From assembly GCA_023488455.1 (NCBI GenBank), contig JAMDDV010000027.1, positions 27,442 through 91,441 on the forward strand: 64,000 nt of DNA, written 5' to 3'. The notes beneath the pieces were generated by a model. That model saw only the letters and a program-made list of their open reading frames with translations. It did no database searches and was not told the origin of the DNA. Shown in pieces: positions 53,416-62,690 of this stretch; position 1 is the stretch's first letter, and each line of letters opens with the position of its first letter. The DNA is from Actinomycetota bacterium. GTDB taxonomy: Bacteria > Actinomycetota > Humimicrobiia > Hakubellales > JAMDDV01. Made by a program: the position numbers and the translations under genes.

Positions 53416-54498
53416 TTACTTCTCTGTCCAGAATGCTGACTCCTTATAATTATCAACAGTTATAACAGTTCCACTAATATAAGTAACATCTTCAAGTGGT
53501 GTATCTTTAGTAAGGAAATTATAAAGCGCCTCAGCAGCTTTGTATCCATGCATGTCTGCTCTTAGTGCTACGGAGATGAAACTATCATTACCTTTTGAAA
53601 GCTCTTCCAATGCTAGGTCATATCCGCCAATTCCACCGGAAAGGTAATTACTTTTACTAATTCCTAACTCTTCAAATGTCCTTACTGCTGCAACTGCACA
53701 GTCATCATTTAAACCAGTAGCAATCCAGTGAGTAACTTCAGGATGAGCACTAACAACCGCGCTAAATGCTGGAAGGGCATTGTTCATCATCCCATCCTCT
53801 GTTTCAACAAATATAAAGTCATCGGGATAAACAAGGGATGTATTTTTTGTTAGACCCTCATTATAACCTTCTGTTCTTGGCCCAGTTGCTGCTAAAAGCT
53901 TCTTAGCATCACCATTCAAAACTTTAACAACATTGCCTTCATTAAAAAATCCCCTTTCATTAGCTAATGCTGCCAAAGCTTCTCCACCAGCTATACCTGT
54001 TCCTTTTGTATCCATTCCTACATGAGGTACCGGATTACCCTGTTCATCTTCTATGGGGTCATCTATAGTTATTACTGGAATACCAGCCTCCTTGGCCATC
54101 TTAGTAATTATTGGCCCCATCCCCATACTGGTAACAACAACCATTAAAGCATCGACTTTTTGAGTAATTAATTGATCAACTAATGCAACCATCTTTTCAT
54201 CATCCATATTTGCATCTAAGGCTACATATTCAATTCCATGTTCTTTAGCAAATTTTTCAATACCAGAAGATTCAACTGTAAACCATGGATGAGACAATAG
54301 CTTAGAAACATATCCAAATTTCAGCTCTACAGCTGCAGCGGTTTCTTCAGTGGTTTCTGCTGCTGTAGTTTGTGCTTCGGTTTCCTCTGCTGCTGTAGTT
54401 GCTGCTTCTGTTTCTGTAGTTGTAACTGGCTTGGCGCAACCGTAAGAAAATGTTACAAGCATCAGGATTATTAGCAACGGCAATAAAACTTTCTTCAT
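53416..54498 (-). CDS. Sugar ABC transporter substrate-binding lipoprotein (RbsB family)
   Basis: About 360 residues. A frame extends to 54543, but ATG 54498 begins the signal peptide MKKVLLPLLIILMLVTFSYG with lipobox Cys21, and AGAGGTG precedes it. A Thr/Glu linker (about 25-55) leads to a type 1 periplasmic-binding domain with VDALMVVVTSMGMGP and WIATGLNDDCAVAA. First gene of a transcription unit with its own LacI-type operator at 54717-54730. Confidence 0.92.
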   Translation of the reverse strand: MKKVLLPLLIILMLVTFSYGCAKPVTTTETEAATTAAEETEAQTTAAETTEETAAAVELKFGYVSKLLSHPWFTVESSGIEKFAKEHGIEYVALDANMDDEKMVALVDQLITQKVDALMVVVTSMGMGPIITKMAKEAGIPVITIDDPIEDEQGNPVPHVGMDTKGTGIAGGEALAALANERGFFNEGNVVKVLNGDAKKLLAATGPRTEGYNEGLTKNTSLVYPDDFIFVETEDGMMNNALPAFSAVVSAHPEVTHWIATGLNDDCAVAAVRTFEELGISKSNYLSGGIGGYDLALEELSKGNDSFISVALRADMHGYKAAEALYNFLTKDTPLEDVTYISGTVITVDNYKESAFWTEK

Positions 54499-54557
54499 TT
54501 TAAAACACCTCTTTTCAAAAATTTTTTTCACTTTGTGGATCATATTTGTGTAGCCCC

Positions 54558-54630
54558 TACCTCCTTTAGACTCAAACCATTTAACAAACTTAGTAAAACC
54601 TATTATGGTATCCCTATAGCAACCTCCTTT
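54558..54630 (-). promoter_or_regulatory. Two orphan Shine-Dalgarno-like sequences in leader
   Basis: Minus-strand AAAGGAGGTA (54558-54567) and AAAGGAGGTT (54621-54630) lie 60 and 123 bases before ATG 54498 with no properly spaced start codon. The 54499-54823 interval also holds the operator-promoter at 54717-54766; the rest shows nothing I can name. Confidence 0.45.
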
Positions 54631-54716
54631 ATTTATATGTCAGTAAGCATTATTTCGCTATTCTCATTCGTATTAAATAGAACAATAAATTGAGTATCTA
54701 TTAATGATGTAAGCGA

Positions 54717-54766
54717 TTGCGCAAGCGCTTTCGTTATAGTATAAAAATATTCATTTCCTTTGTCAA
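54717..54766 (-). promoter_or_regulatory. Promoter with LacI-type operator before substrate-binding gene
   Basis: Minus-strand TTGACA (54761-54766) and TATACT (54738-54743) are 17 bases apart. Seven bases downstream lies AAGCGCTTGCGCAA (54717-54730), a 14-base core identical to those at 63763-63776 and 63874-63887. Its overlapping palindromes (AAGCGCTT and TTGCGCAA) fit LacI-family binding. Repression by occlusion of the start site is inferred. Confidence 0.8.
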
Positions 54767-54823
54767 TAAGTAAATTTTTCTAATGGTCTGTTATTTCGGA
54801 TTAAATTCTTGGGTTCAGTATTA

Positions 54824-55822
54824 CTATCTTCTCTTATATAAATATAAATCAAAAAAAACAGCTAATAGTAAAACAACGCCATTTGCTATATTCTGAAAAT
54901 ATGTCTCTAGTCCTAATCCAATAAGTCCAATATTTAAACTTTGCAATATTAATATTCCGAAAAGACTACCCAAAATAGAACCTTTGCCCCCGGCCAAAGA
55001 TATTCCTCCAAGAATTGCTGCAGTTACAGAAAGTAGTGGGAAAAAACCTCCAATAGTGTACTGAGCAGCTCCGACTCTTGAAGCAAAAATATATCCACCA
55101 ATAGCACACATTGCCCCGCTCATAATATAAACAGAAGTTTCTATTAGATTTATATTAATTCCTGAAAATTTTGCCGATACCTTATTTCCTCCTATGGCAT
55201 AAATATATTTACCATAGTAGGTATATTTCAGTACTATAAAAAATATAATAAATAAAGCTATTATTATTACTATTGATAACTGTAAAAATTTTATATTAAA
55301 TAATCTATACACACCTAAAAATCTAAAAGACTCTTCTCTGACACTTATATACTTCCCTTCAGTAAAAAAATAAACCAGTCCAGTTAAAATTGAGGACATT
55401 GCTAATGTTGTTATAAGTGGATTTATTTTTACTTTAGTTATAATTAACCCATTAATAGCACCTATAATTGCACCTTCTAAAATAACAATTAATAATGCAA
55501 ACCATATATTGATCCCAAAGTTTTCAATTAAATAAGCTGCTGTTACTCCTGACATTAAAGTAATTGCGCCTACCGAAAGATCAAAACCTCCAGCAAGTAA
55601 ACAAAAAGTCTGACCGATAACAGCAAATCCAATTACTGTTATAGACATAAAAATTGAATACAAGCTATTAACGCTAAAATAAGATGGATTTATGATAGAA
55701 AAAACAGCAACTATTAAGATTATTACTATAAAAAGCCTAGCATTACCCAATATACTCAATAAAACAGAGATAGGATTTGGTTTTGGCTTCCCAATTCGAC
55801 CAATAAAATCGCCCGTATTCAT
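54824..55822 (-). CDS. Sugar ABC transporter permease (RbsC family)
   Basis: 332-residue permease with TFCLLAGGFDLSVGAITLMSG and AAILGGISLAGGKGSILG. It is the last gene of the E1-DhaKL unit and lies just before the promoter of the transporter unit, so it is expressed with the enzymes rather than the other transporter genes. Probably forms a heterodimer with the permease at 50802-51815. Confidence 0.93.
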   Translation of the reverse strand: MNTGDFIGRIGKPKPNPISVLLSILGNARLFIVIILIVAVFSIINPSYFSVNSLYSIFMSITVIGFAVIGQTFCLLAGGFDLSVGAITLMSGVTAAYLIENFGINIWFALLIVILEGAIIGAINGLIITKVKINPLITTLAMSSILTGLVYFFTEGKYISVREESFRFLGVYRLFNIKFLQLSIVIIIALFIIFFIVLKYTYYGKYIYAIGGNKVSAKFSGININLIETSVYIMSGAMCAIGGYIFASRVGAAQYTIGGFFPLLSVTAAILGGISLAGGKGSILGSLFGILILQSLNIGLIGLGLETYFQNIANGVVLLLAVFFDLYLYKRR

Positions 55823-55872
55823 TTATTTAATATTCCATTTTATTTATTAACATTTTGGCCCCAGCAATTTTT

Positions 55873-56985
55873 TTAAATTACCTCTAGCTCCTCCAGTCGG
55901 TGGAGTATTTTTTCTTCATCAATTGGATATTTTCCGTACTCATGGACTGTAGCATACATCCGTAGAGCATTTTCAGGTGGAACCAGATCATGTACCTCAC
56001 TTGATGATCCAATGCAGATTCCACCTTCAGGACCAATCCTTAAGATTAGTTCAAGGGTCTCCCTCTCTACATCTTCTACTGTTCCATACGGAAGTGTTTG
56101 GGCACAACAAACATTTCCAAATAATAACTTCTTCGGATATTTTCTCCTAATGGCAAAAATATCATTACAACCATTTCTTTCTATTGGATTAAACCCATCA
56201 ACGCCAAGTTCATCAAAAATCAAGGGGAGCAAATCTTCCATCCTACCATCTGAGTGGAATAGAAATTTTAACCCTTTCTCTTTTGCTGGTCCCATTATCC
56301 TCTTCCAAAGGGGTAATACCTTTTCACGAAGCCAATCAGGATTAAATATGGGTCCAGTACTTCCAGAAACATCATCACCCATAAAAAGAAGAGGTGCAGT
56401 ATAGTTCTCGGAGTATATTTCAGATAGTATCTCAGAAAATCTACAAGTGACGTTTAGAAGTTCATCAATAAGCTCGGGAGCATCTTTTATTGCTAATAGG
56501 AAAATGGGCCAATCACAGTAGATGTATGCATCAGTTACTGGACCCTCAACCGCTACAATGAAAACAACATCGTAGGCATCATAAACTTCTTTAATATTCT
56601 TTATTACTGGCTTAAACCACTCTTCAACTTCATTTTTATTGGGTAATTTCGGCATGTTCTTCTCAAGCCCCTTAAGATCATTAAATGGTCTACCCGACAG
56701 CCAAGCAGTTCCACCCTTCTCAGAGATTTCCCAGTTATCGGGCTTAGCTCCAAAGAAACGAATCCAGTTCTCAATCTTTGCTCCAAAGTAATGGTGCTCT
56801 GGATCATAAACATATCTAGTAACGTCCAGACCTATATTTCTAGCCATTCGAGCGTTTCTCTCAACGAGATCTCCATCTCCTCCATAAGCTGTAATTAACT
56901 TCTTGTTATCAACAAAATCATAGGTCAGTATTCGATCAGGTAACTGAAAATTTATTGTTTTTACAAATCTTTCATAATTTGTCAT
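55873..56985 (-). CDS. Uroporphyrinogen decarboxylase superfamily protein (HSDG type)
   Basis: 370 residues. FLFHSDG at 241-247 again has Asp where the corrinoid methyltransferases have Cys. LFMGDDVSGS is in the middle, and the C-terminal loop is CIGSSSEVHDLVPPENA. Diverged from the other four URO-D-like proteins in the window. Between dhaK and a sugar permease, so it belongs to the sugar regulon. Function unknown. Confidence 0.8.
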   Translation of the reverse strand: MTNYERFVKTINFQLPDRILTYDFVDNKKLITAYGGDGDLVERNARMARNIGLDVTRYVYDPEHHYFGAKIENWIRFFGAKPDNWEISEKGGTAWLSGRPFNDLKGLEKNMPKLPNKNEVEEWFKPVIKNIKEVYDAYDVVFIVAVEGPVTDAYIYCDWPIFLLAIKDAPELIDELLNVTCRFSEILSEIYSENYTAPLLFMGDDVSGSTGPIFNPDWLREKVLPLWKRIMGPAKEKGLKFLFHSDGRMEDLLPLIFDELGVDGFNPIERNGCNDIFAIRRKYPKKLLFGNVCCAQTLPYGTVEDVERETLELILRIGPEGGICIGSSSEVHDLVPPENALRMYATVHEYGKYPIDEEKILHRLEELEVI

Positions 56986-57036
56986 AGCACTCCCTTCCCG
57001 GAAATATCCTTATCTATTTAATTAATGTCATTATAA

Positions 57037-58047
57037 TTACAGTTTTTTGTAAAACGGGCTCTCAGCCGGCATATCGTAGTATCTCTTTAGCTCATCATCT
57101 ATCTTCATAAGCGTAACTGAGCAGCCCGCCATCTCCTGGGTAGTGCAGAACTCACCTACCTCAGTTGCATAGATATTAATGCCCTTGTTAGCAAAGATCT
57201 GGTGAACCTTACGTGCAACTATGTAGAGCTCCATGCGCGTTGTTGAGCCGTAGCTGTTAAGAAGCAGGATCACCTCATCACCCCTAGATAGTGGCATATC
57301 ATATAGGAGCAGGTCTATTATCTGGGTAGCTATCTCATCAGCAGACAGGAGGTCTGCCTTCTTAATACCAGCTTCACCGTGCAGGCCCATGCCAAACTCT
57401 ATCTTGTCATCCTCAATTGTGAAAGTAGGTTTGCCTGTCTCAGGTATTGTGGGAGGAGATAGAGCAACACCTAAAGAGCGGGAGTTGTTAATTGCCTTCT
57501 CTGTTATCCTTACTACTTCATCAAAGGAGTTAAGGGCTTCTGCAGCTGCTCCGCATACCTTGATTACAAGCATATCAGCTGTTGTACCTCTTCTCTCGCT
57601 CTCTTTGCCCTTGGGAGCAGAGGCTATGTCATCGTGGATTAAGATGGTCTCTATTCTCTTGCCAGCTGATCTTGCAATGTCCTGGGCCATGTCGAAGTTA
57701 AGCCTATCACCAGCATAGTTGTTGTATAGAAGGATTACCCCTTTATTCCCATCTGCTGCATCTATACCTTCTAGGATCAGATCAGCTGATGGAGCTGCAA
57801 AGAATCTGCCGTGCACCTCTACATCTGCCATGCCAGCTCCTATGTACTCTAAGAACAGCGGCTCATGACCGCCTCCTCCACCGATTACTATGCCAACCTT
57901 GCCTTTAATAGGCGCATCTATGCGCGCAACTACTGTTCCCTTACCTATTCTTTTAACTAGCTTTGAGTTCGATAGAATGAACCCCTCAAAGCACTCATCT
58001 ATGCATCTCCTTGGATCATTTAGCATCTTCTTCATGTGCTCTCCCAT
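57037..58047 (-). CDS. dhaK: Dihydroxyacetone kinase subunit DhaK
   Basis: 336 residues. GIVIGGGGGHEPLFLEYIG near 52-70 and LLYNNYAGDRLNFDMA are the DhaK phosphate and substrate loops; GMGLHGEAGIKK holds the His that forms the hemiaminal with the ketone. GGAGGAG is eight bases before ATG. Overlaps dhaL by 32 bases. Binds a small ketone such as dihydroxyacetone or a ketotetrose. No DhaM phosphocarrier is seen, so the phosphate donor is unclear. Confidence 0.94.
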   Translation of the reverse strand: MGEHMKKMLNDPRRCIDECFEGFILSNSKLVKRIGKGTVVARIDAPIKGKVGIVIGGGGGHEPLFLEYIGAGMADVEVHGRFFAAPSADLILEGIDAADGNKGVILLYNNYAGDRLNFDMAQDIARSAGKRIETILIHDDIASAPKGKESERRGTTADMLVIKVCGAAAEALNSFDEVVRITEKAINNSRSLGVALSPPTIPETGKPTFTIEDDKIEFGMGLHGEAGIKKADLLSADEIATQIIDLLLYDMPLSRGDEVILLLNSYGSTTRMELYIVARKVHQIFANKGINIYATEVGEFCTTQEMAGCSVTLMKIDDELKRYYDMPAESPFYKKL

Positions 58048-58768
58048 CTTTAGCTCCTCCTAGGTCTAATATCCTATTAACGCTATCTGAGATCTGTCTT
58101 GTGATGAGGTAGAAGGATGTAGCTCCTGCATCGATGTATCCTTTAGATCTCTCGCCAAGGGACTTGGACTTGCCCATATTTGAGATCATATCCTTTGTAG
58201 ATAGCATGCCAGCCTTAGCAGCATCTGAGGCTTCCTTCATTGCATCAATGAAGTTTAAATCATCGTTTGCTGCCTTTCTAAGGGCTTCTACTGCTGGCCC
58301 AAGGGCATCAATAAGTGTCTTATCCCCTACCTTTGCTCCTCCTCTTGCCTTGACATCGCCTAGTGCTGTCTCCATCATATGGACAAAGTCAGATAGGTAT
58401 ATCTTATCCTTTGATGCAGCTGCCTTGCCTAAGCCAATAAATATGCTGCCATATATGGGACCCGTGACACCACCAGTTGATCGCATGATAGCCATGCCTA
58501 TAGAGACAAAAAATGAGGAGATGCTATCTGCGTTCCTCTGGGCCTCATCATCAATAGCAGCCCTAAATCCTCCTGCAAGGGTTATGCCGTGATCTCCATC
58601 ACCTATAAATGAATCTACCTCGCTTATGTAGTCCTTCTTTGACTGGATCATCTGGTTGATATCGGAGAGGATGATCCTGAAATCGGCAAGGGTTAAAAAG
58701 TCTTTTTTATCGTGAATATTGACTCCTGTCACATTTATAATATCGTCTTCTTTTATGTTATAAAGCAT
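58016..58768 (-). CDS. dhaL: Dihydroxyacetone kinase subunit DhaL
   Basis: 250 residues with the nucleotide-binding motif FIGDGDHGITLAGGF (about 53-67) and DALGPAVEALR. DhaL carries the ADP/ATP; with DhaK it phosphorylates the ketone. A roughly 30-residue N-terminal extension precedes the core, and the C-terminus overlaps the start of dhaK. No clear ribosome binding site. GC content looks higher than in the flanking isomerase gene. Confidence 0.92.
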   Translation of the reverse strand: MLYNIKEDDIINVTGVNIHDKKDFLTLADFRIILSDINQMIQSKKDYISEVDSFIGDGDHGITLAGGFRAAIDDEAQRNADSISSFFVSIGMAIMRSTGGVTGPIYGSIFIGLGKAAASKDKIYLSDFVHMMETALGDVKARGGAKVGDKTLIDALGPAVEALRKAANDDLNFIDAMKEASDAAKAGMLSTKDMISNMGKSKSLGERSKGYIDAGATSFYLITRQISDSVNRILDLGGAKDGRAHEEDAK

Positions 58769-58804
58769 ATAACGATGCCATCTATGTAGAGTGAAAAGGA
58801 TCGA

Positions 58805-60265
58805 TTAAGGCTCAAATGTCTCAATACCCAATAGTTCACATATTTTCTTAATTTCAAAGGTGTAATCACCGGGTATCAAACAATAATGATTCGACGCCAC
58901 ATTTTCAGCAAATTCTTGCTCATTTTTGCCCGTCTTAATAGCAACATGGGGCCACATCTTCCCAAATCCTATTCTATCAATCATTTCATCAGTTACATCT
59001 AAGGTTTCGCCCTTAAATAGATTCATTACATATTTTCTGTCTTTTCTTATAAGTCTAGCAACGGTTGCGTTTCCATCATTAAATCTTTCGCCTCTATAAC
59101 CACAGGCTCCCCCAGATTTTCCTTGACATTGTGGTGAAATCGTTAAATTCTTCAATACTTTCTTTGGGTCATTAGAATTAGCAGCATAATAGACCGACGC
59201 TCCACCACAATTTGAGATAATAATATAGTCATTTTCAATAGATTTGAGGTCACCAAAAAGAGGTGGAATCTCTCCGTCAGTAAGCAAATTCAAAATACAA
59301 CAGGTAATTAAACCTTTTACATCACCTTCACAAGTAGTTGATATAATTTTTTTATCTCCTTCAAAATCTTGACCAAAAGGTAGAAATGTGGGAATCACAC
59401 AACCTGTAACACCCAAATCTTCTGAGAGTACTGGCTGACACTTTAAAGAGATACCAATTACATTTTCTGGATAATCATCTATTCTATCCTTAGTGGATAG
59501 ATACAATGCTATTTGCATTTTAAGTATATCTTCGGTCAATATACTATTATCAAACTGTATTTTTGCGTTATTTTCCTTCAGCCATCCATAAAATCCTTCA
59601 ATTCTCTCTGGATGATGACTCAAGATTTCTTTTGCGCCCTGAATTATTAGGTACTGTTCTTCTTCATAAATTTCTTCTATTAAAAACGATTTCATATATT
59701 CAAAATCGTCTCGAAGCAAAGGCATATTCAGTGAATAAGATCCTCCGAACAAGATAACTGCCGATTTTTTGACTCTAGAATAAGTGCCATAAGCATTAAT
59801 ATATCTTAGAAGTAAATTTTCATCATTAAAGGCCCTGCCATGGAACTTTGCATATTTATTAACAGGTACTTCGGACAATGTGGCGCAAACTGCACCGAAA
59901 TAAACGCTTCCAGCCCACGTTGGATCTTTCTTGGCATATACTATAGTTGGTATATTTGTATACTTTACAGCTAAATTTGGAAGCTGTGGTTCGGACCAGT
60001 GATAGCATTCTAGAATTAATACATCAGCCTTTTTTGTTGTTATATAAGAAGCTGCTTCTTTGACTTCATTCATTCCATCAAAGCCAAAATTGTAGGAATT
60101 TTTTCTTTTTACTTCAGTATGCGGATCAATTACCTCGAAGTTTGATGCAGCCAATAAACTATTTAATTCTGTATGAGAATCTTTAATAAATTTTTCTCTA
60201 TCTACTGGATCTTCAGTATATCTAGGATCGGAAAAAGTCATAAGTGCAATTTTCATTCGTTCCAT
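58805..60265 (-). CDS. L-fucose isomerase-like protein
   Basis: 486 residues, weakly but clearly of the FucI/AraA fold: N-terminal ALMTFSDPRYTEDP, middle CYHWSEPQLPNLA and GISLKCQPVLSEDLGVTGC, where Glu and Asp of isomerases are expected, C-terminal CQGKSGGACGYRG and NHYCLIPGDY with a terminal His. Probably converts an aldose to a ketose in this regulon. The lack of a dedicated sugar kinase or aldolase leaves the route open. Could also be a related lyase. Confidence 0.75.
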   Translation of the reverse strand: MERMKIALMTFSDPRYTEDPVDREKFIKDSHTELNSLLAASNFEVIDPHTEVKRKNSYNFGFDGMNEVKEAASYITTKKADVLILECYHWSEPQLPNLAVKYTNIPTIVYAKKDPTWAGSVYFGAVCATLSEVPVNKYAKFHGRAFNDENLLLRYINAYGTYSRVKKSAVILFGGSYSLNMPLLRDDFEYMKSFLIEEIYEEEQYLIIQGAKEILSHHPERIEGFYGWLKENNAKIQFDNSILTEDILKMQIALYLSTKDRIDDYPENVIGISLKCQPVLSEDLGVTGCVIPTFLPFGQDFEGDKKIISTTCEGDVKGLITCCILNLLTDGEIPPLFGDLKSIENDYIIISNCGGASVYYAANSNDPKKVLKNLTISPQCQGKSGGACGYRGERFNDGNATVARLIRKDRKYVMNLFKGETLDVTDEMIDRIGFGKMWPHVAIKTGKNEQEFAENVASNHYCLIPGDYTFEIKKICELLGIETFEP

Positions 60266-60348
60266 TTATCCCCCAAAATATAATTCATTAATCCCCTTTA
60301 ATCTTTTAATAAAATTCTCACACCCTTATCTTAATTCTCCTTCGGTAA

Positions 60349-61374
60349 TTACTTCTTCCCATATCTTTTTGCTGCCTCATAGAAAGTCAGCACATTTTCA
60401 ATGCTAGTATCATACTGCACATTATGAGAAGGGCTTAAAATTAAACCACCGTTACCATTGAGCTGAGATATCCTTAATCTTACCTCGTCTTCAATCTCCT
60501 TCTTTGTCCCAAAGGGGAGTGCATATTGTATATCAATACCTCCCCAGAAGCTTAAGCTCTTACCAAACTTCTTCTTAAGTTCTGCTGGGTCCATTGCATG
60601 CGGCTGAACAGGATTTAGGATATCAAGGCCTATCTCGATAAGCTCAGGTATTATGGGCATGATGTTTCCATCTGAATGATAGGCGATCTTTATGCTTGGA
60701 TTCTTTTTTTTAAAGTTTGAGAATATAGTTGCGTAGCGTTCTTTAAAAAATTCCCGCCAGGTATCCGGAGAGATTATCATTCCCTCCTGTGAGCCGAAAT
60801 CATCTCCTACCCAAATGATGTCAACGCCCTCTTTGATTAATTTTAACCCTGCTTGCATATGAAAGTTCATGGTCTTATCCAATAAAATATTTATTAAATC
60901 CTGGTTTTCATAAAAATCTAACAGCACTTGATTGTAGCCTCTTAAATACCATGCTGCCTCAAATATAGTACAGGGCACACATCCCATTATCGCAAAGTCA
61001 TTCCCATAACTTGAGATAAGTTGCCTTACCTCCTCATATCTGTCTTCGCGTAATGGATCTGGAGTTTGATACGATAATACCGCATCATCATCTGATAGCG
61101 GATGGATATAGTGCTCTGTATAAATATCAATCCATTTCCAGGTAATTCCCCATTCATCCTGGTAAGTCTCAGTCTCCTTAAGATAATAGCCTGTGGACAT
61201 CCCAACAAAGGATAAAAGCATGTCGTTGCCTAGCTCTACATAAAGCCCTGGACCTTTTAACTTGAAACGCTCTTCCAACTTCCTCTCAAGCTGTGGAACA
61301 AAATTTGCATAGATTGGAACCCGGTCTGGTTTTTTGTGTTCAAGTGTAGTTAATACTCTCTCTTTGGAATTCAT
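60349..61374 (-). CDS. Uroporphyrinogen decarboxylase superfamily protein (HSDG type)
   Basis: About 341 residues from ATG 61374, chosen because AGAGG lies five bases upstream; a GTG at 61380 is in the same frame. Motifs: VGDDFGSQ, HSDG at about 233-236, GGID strand and LSPSHNVQYDTSIENV. Nearest in layout to the HSCG-type protein at 2836-4041 but with Asp for Cys. Function unknown; fourth gene of the E1 unit. Confidence 0.83.
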   Translation of the reverse strand: MNSKERVLTTLEHKKPDRVPIYANFVPQLERKLEERFKLKGPGLYVELGNDMLLSFVGMSTGYYLKETETYQDEWGITWKWIDIYTEHYIHPLSDDDAVLSYQTPDPLREDRYEEVRQLISSYGNDFAIMGCVPCTIFEAAWYLRGYNQVLLDFYENQDLINILLDKTMNFHMQAGLKLIKEGVDIIWVGDDFGSQEGMIISPDTWREFFKERYATIFSNFKKKNPSIKIAYHSDGNIMPIIPELIEIGLDILNPVQPHAMDPAELKKKFGKSLSFWGGIDIQYALPFGTKKEIEDEVRLRISQLNGNGGLILSPSHNVQYDTSIENVLTFYEAAKRYGKK

Positions 61375-61389
61375 TGGCACCTCTATTTC

Positions 61390-61635
61390 TTATTCTTCTT
61401 TTTCCTCAATATAACCAATGATCTGGCCAATTTGTAGTTCTTCACCCGGAATTGCAATAGCTCTTGCAAGAAAGCCACTATAATCTGATTCGATAACTAA
61501 ATTAGTTTTATCAGTTTGAACCTCAAATAAAGCCTCTCCCTTTTGAACAAATTCACCTTCTTGTTTATGCCACATATTCAATATACCTTTCTCCATTGTT
61601 AGCCCTAACTTGGGCATGATCACTTCTTTGGTCAT
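61390..61635 (-). CDS. Stand-alone lipoyl-domain protein
   Basis: 81 residues forming only a lipoyl/biotinyl domain: MPKLGLTMEKGILNMWHKQE then EVQTDKTNLVIES, with Lys43 in TDKTN the predicted lipoylation site. No peripheral-subunit-binding domain or E2 catalytic core is present, and the gene ends normally. GGAGG precedes the ATG by nine bases. It probably shuttles the acyl or redox group made by the adjacent E1 subunits, much as GcvH works in glycine cleavage. Confidence 0.88.
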   Translation of the reverse strand: MTKEVIMPKLGLTMEKGILNMWHKQEGEFVQKGEALFEVQTDKTNLVIESDYSGFLARAIAIPGEELQIGQIIGYIEEKEE

Positions 61636-61682
61636 CTTGATAAACCTCCATAAAAGTAATAAATATCTCTAGTTAGAAGAGC

Positions 61683-62657
61683 CTATTTTAGGATATTTAT
61701 TACTGCATCATAGATATCTTTTTCCTGTGGAATAACAAATTTTTCGAGCTTCGGTGCAAAAGGAATAGGAGCATCCTTGGCAGCTACTCTAAATACAGGT
61801 TTTTTTAAATATTGCAAGCCTTCTTCAGATAGTCTTGCAGCAATTTCAGTACCTGAGCCATTTGTTTTGCTTCCGGAATATGCAATAACCACTCTTTTAG
61901 TTTTTTTAACGGACTTTAAGACAGTTTCGAAATCGAGCGGGCTTAACGATCGAGGATCGATTATCTCTACTTCAATACTTTCATTCTCAAGTTTTTCAGC
62001 TGCCGAAAGAGCCTTTTGAACCATTAAGCCTATAGCAACTATAGTAACGTCGTTCCCCTTTCGTTTAATGTCAGCTTGACCTAGAGGAATAGTATATTCG
62101 TCTTCTGGAACTTCTCCTTCAACCGGGTACAACAACACATGTTCAAAAAACATTACAGGATTGTTATCTCTAATGGCTGACTTAAGTAATCCCTTTGCAT
62201 CATATGGAGTTGATGGAACAATAATCTTTATCCCGGGAATATGCATAAAAAGTGCTTCTAAACACTGAGAGTGTTGAGCAGCTGCTGATAATCCCGCGCC
62301 CATAGCAGTTCTAATTACCAATGGAAGAGTCAATTGCCCACCGGACATGTAGCGCATTTTGGCCATCTGGTTTACTACCTGGTCCATACCTACACATAAG
62401 AAATCATTAAACATGATTTCTGCAATAGGCCTCAGCCCCATTATTGAAGAACCATTTGCTAGACCAACTATTGCAACTTCTGAGATAGGTGTGTCAAGAA
62501 CACGCTCAGGTCCAAACTCAGTTAATAGATCTGTGGTTACAAAAAAAGCACCGCCATGAACTGCCACATCTTCACCAAAAATAAATACCTTTTCATCATT
62601 TAGCATTTCTTCACGAATGGCTTCCTTTATTGCTTGCTTATATGTAATCCTTCTCAC
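61683..62657 (-). CDS. 2-oxoacid/acetoin dehydrogenase E1 beta subunit
   Basis: 324 residues, E1-beta of the pyruvate/acetoin dehydrogenase group: RRITYKQAIKEAIREEM, FGEDVAVHGGAF, TPISEVAIVGLANG with the catalytic Glu, AAQHSQCLEALFMHIPG and EIIDPRSLSPLDFE. GTG start after GAGGAG. Forms the heterotetramer with E1-alpha encoded upstream. Substrate may be pyruvate, acetoin or a ketose-derived oxoacid. Confidence 0.92.
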   Translation of the reverse strand: MRRITYKQAIKEAIREEMLNDEKVFIFGEDVAVHGGAFFVTTDLLTEFGPERVLDTPISEVAIVGLANGSSIMGLRPIAEIMFNDFLCVGMDQVVNQMAKMRYMSGGQLTLPLVIRTAMGAGLSAAAQHSQCLEALFMHIPGIKIIVPSTPYDAKGLLKSAIRDNNPVMFFEHVLLYPVEGEVPEDEYTIPLGQADIKRKGNDVTIVAIGLMVQKALSAAEKLENESIEVEIIDPRSLSPLDFETVLKSVKKTKRVVIAYSGSKTNGSGTEIAARLSEEGLQYLKKPVFRVAAKDAPIPFAPKLEKFVIPQEKDIYDAVINILK

Positions 62658-62690
62658 AGATAGCTCCTCTCTATCAATATAATTTTCAAT

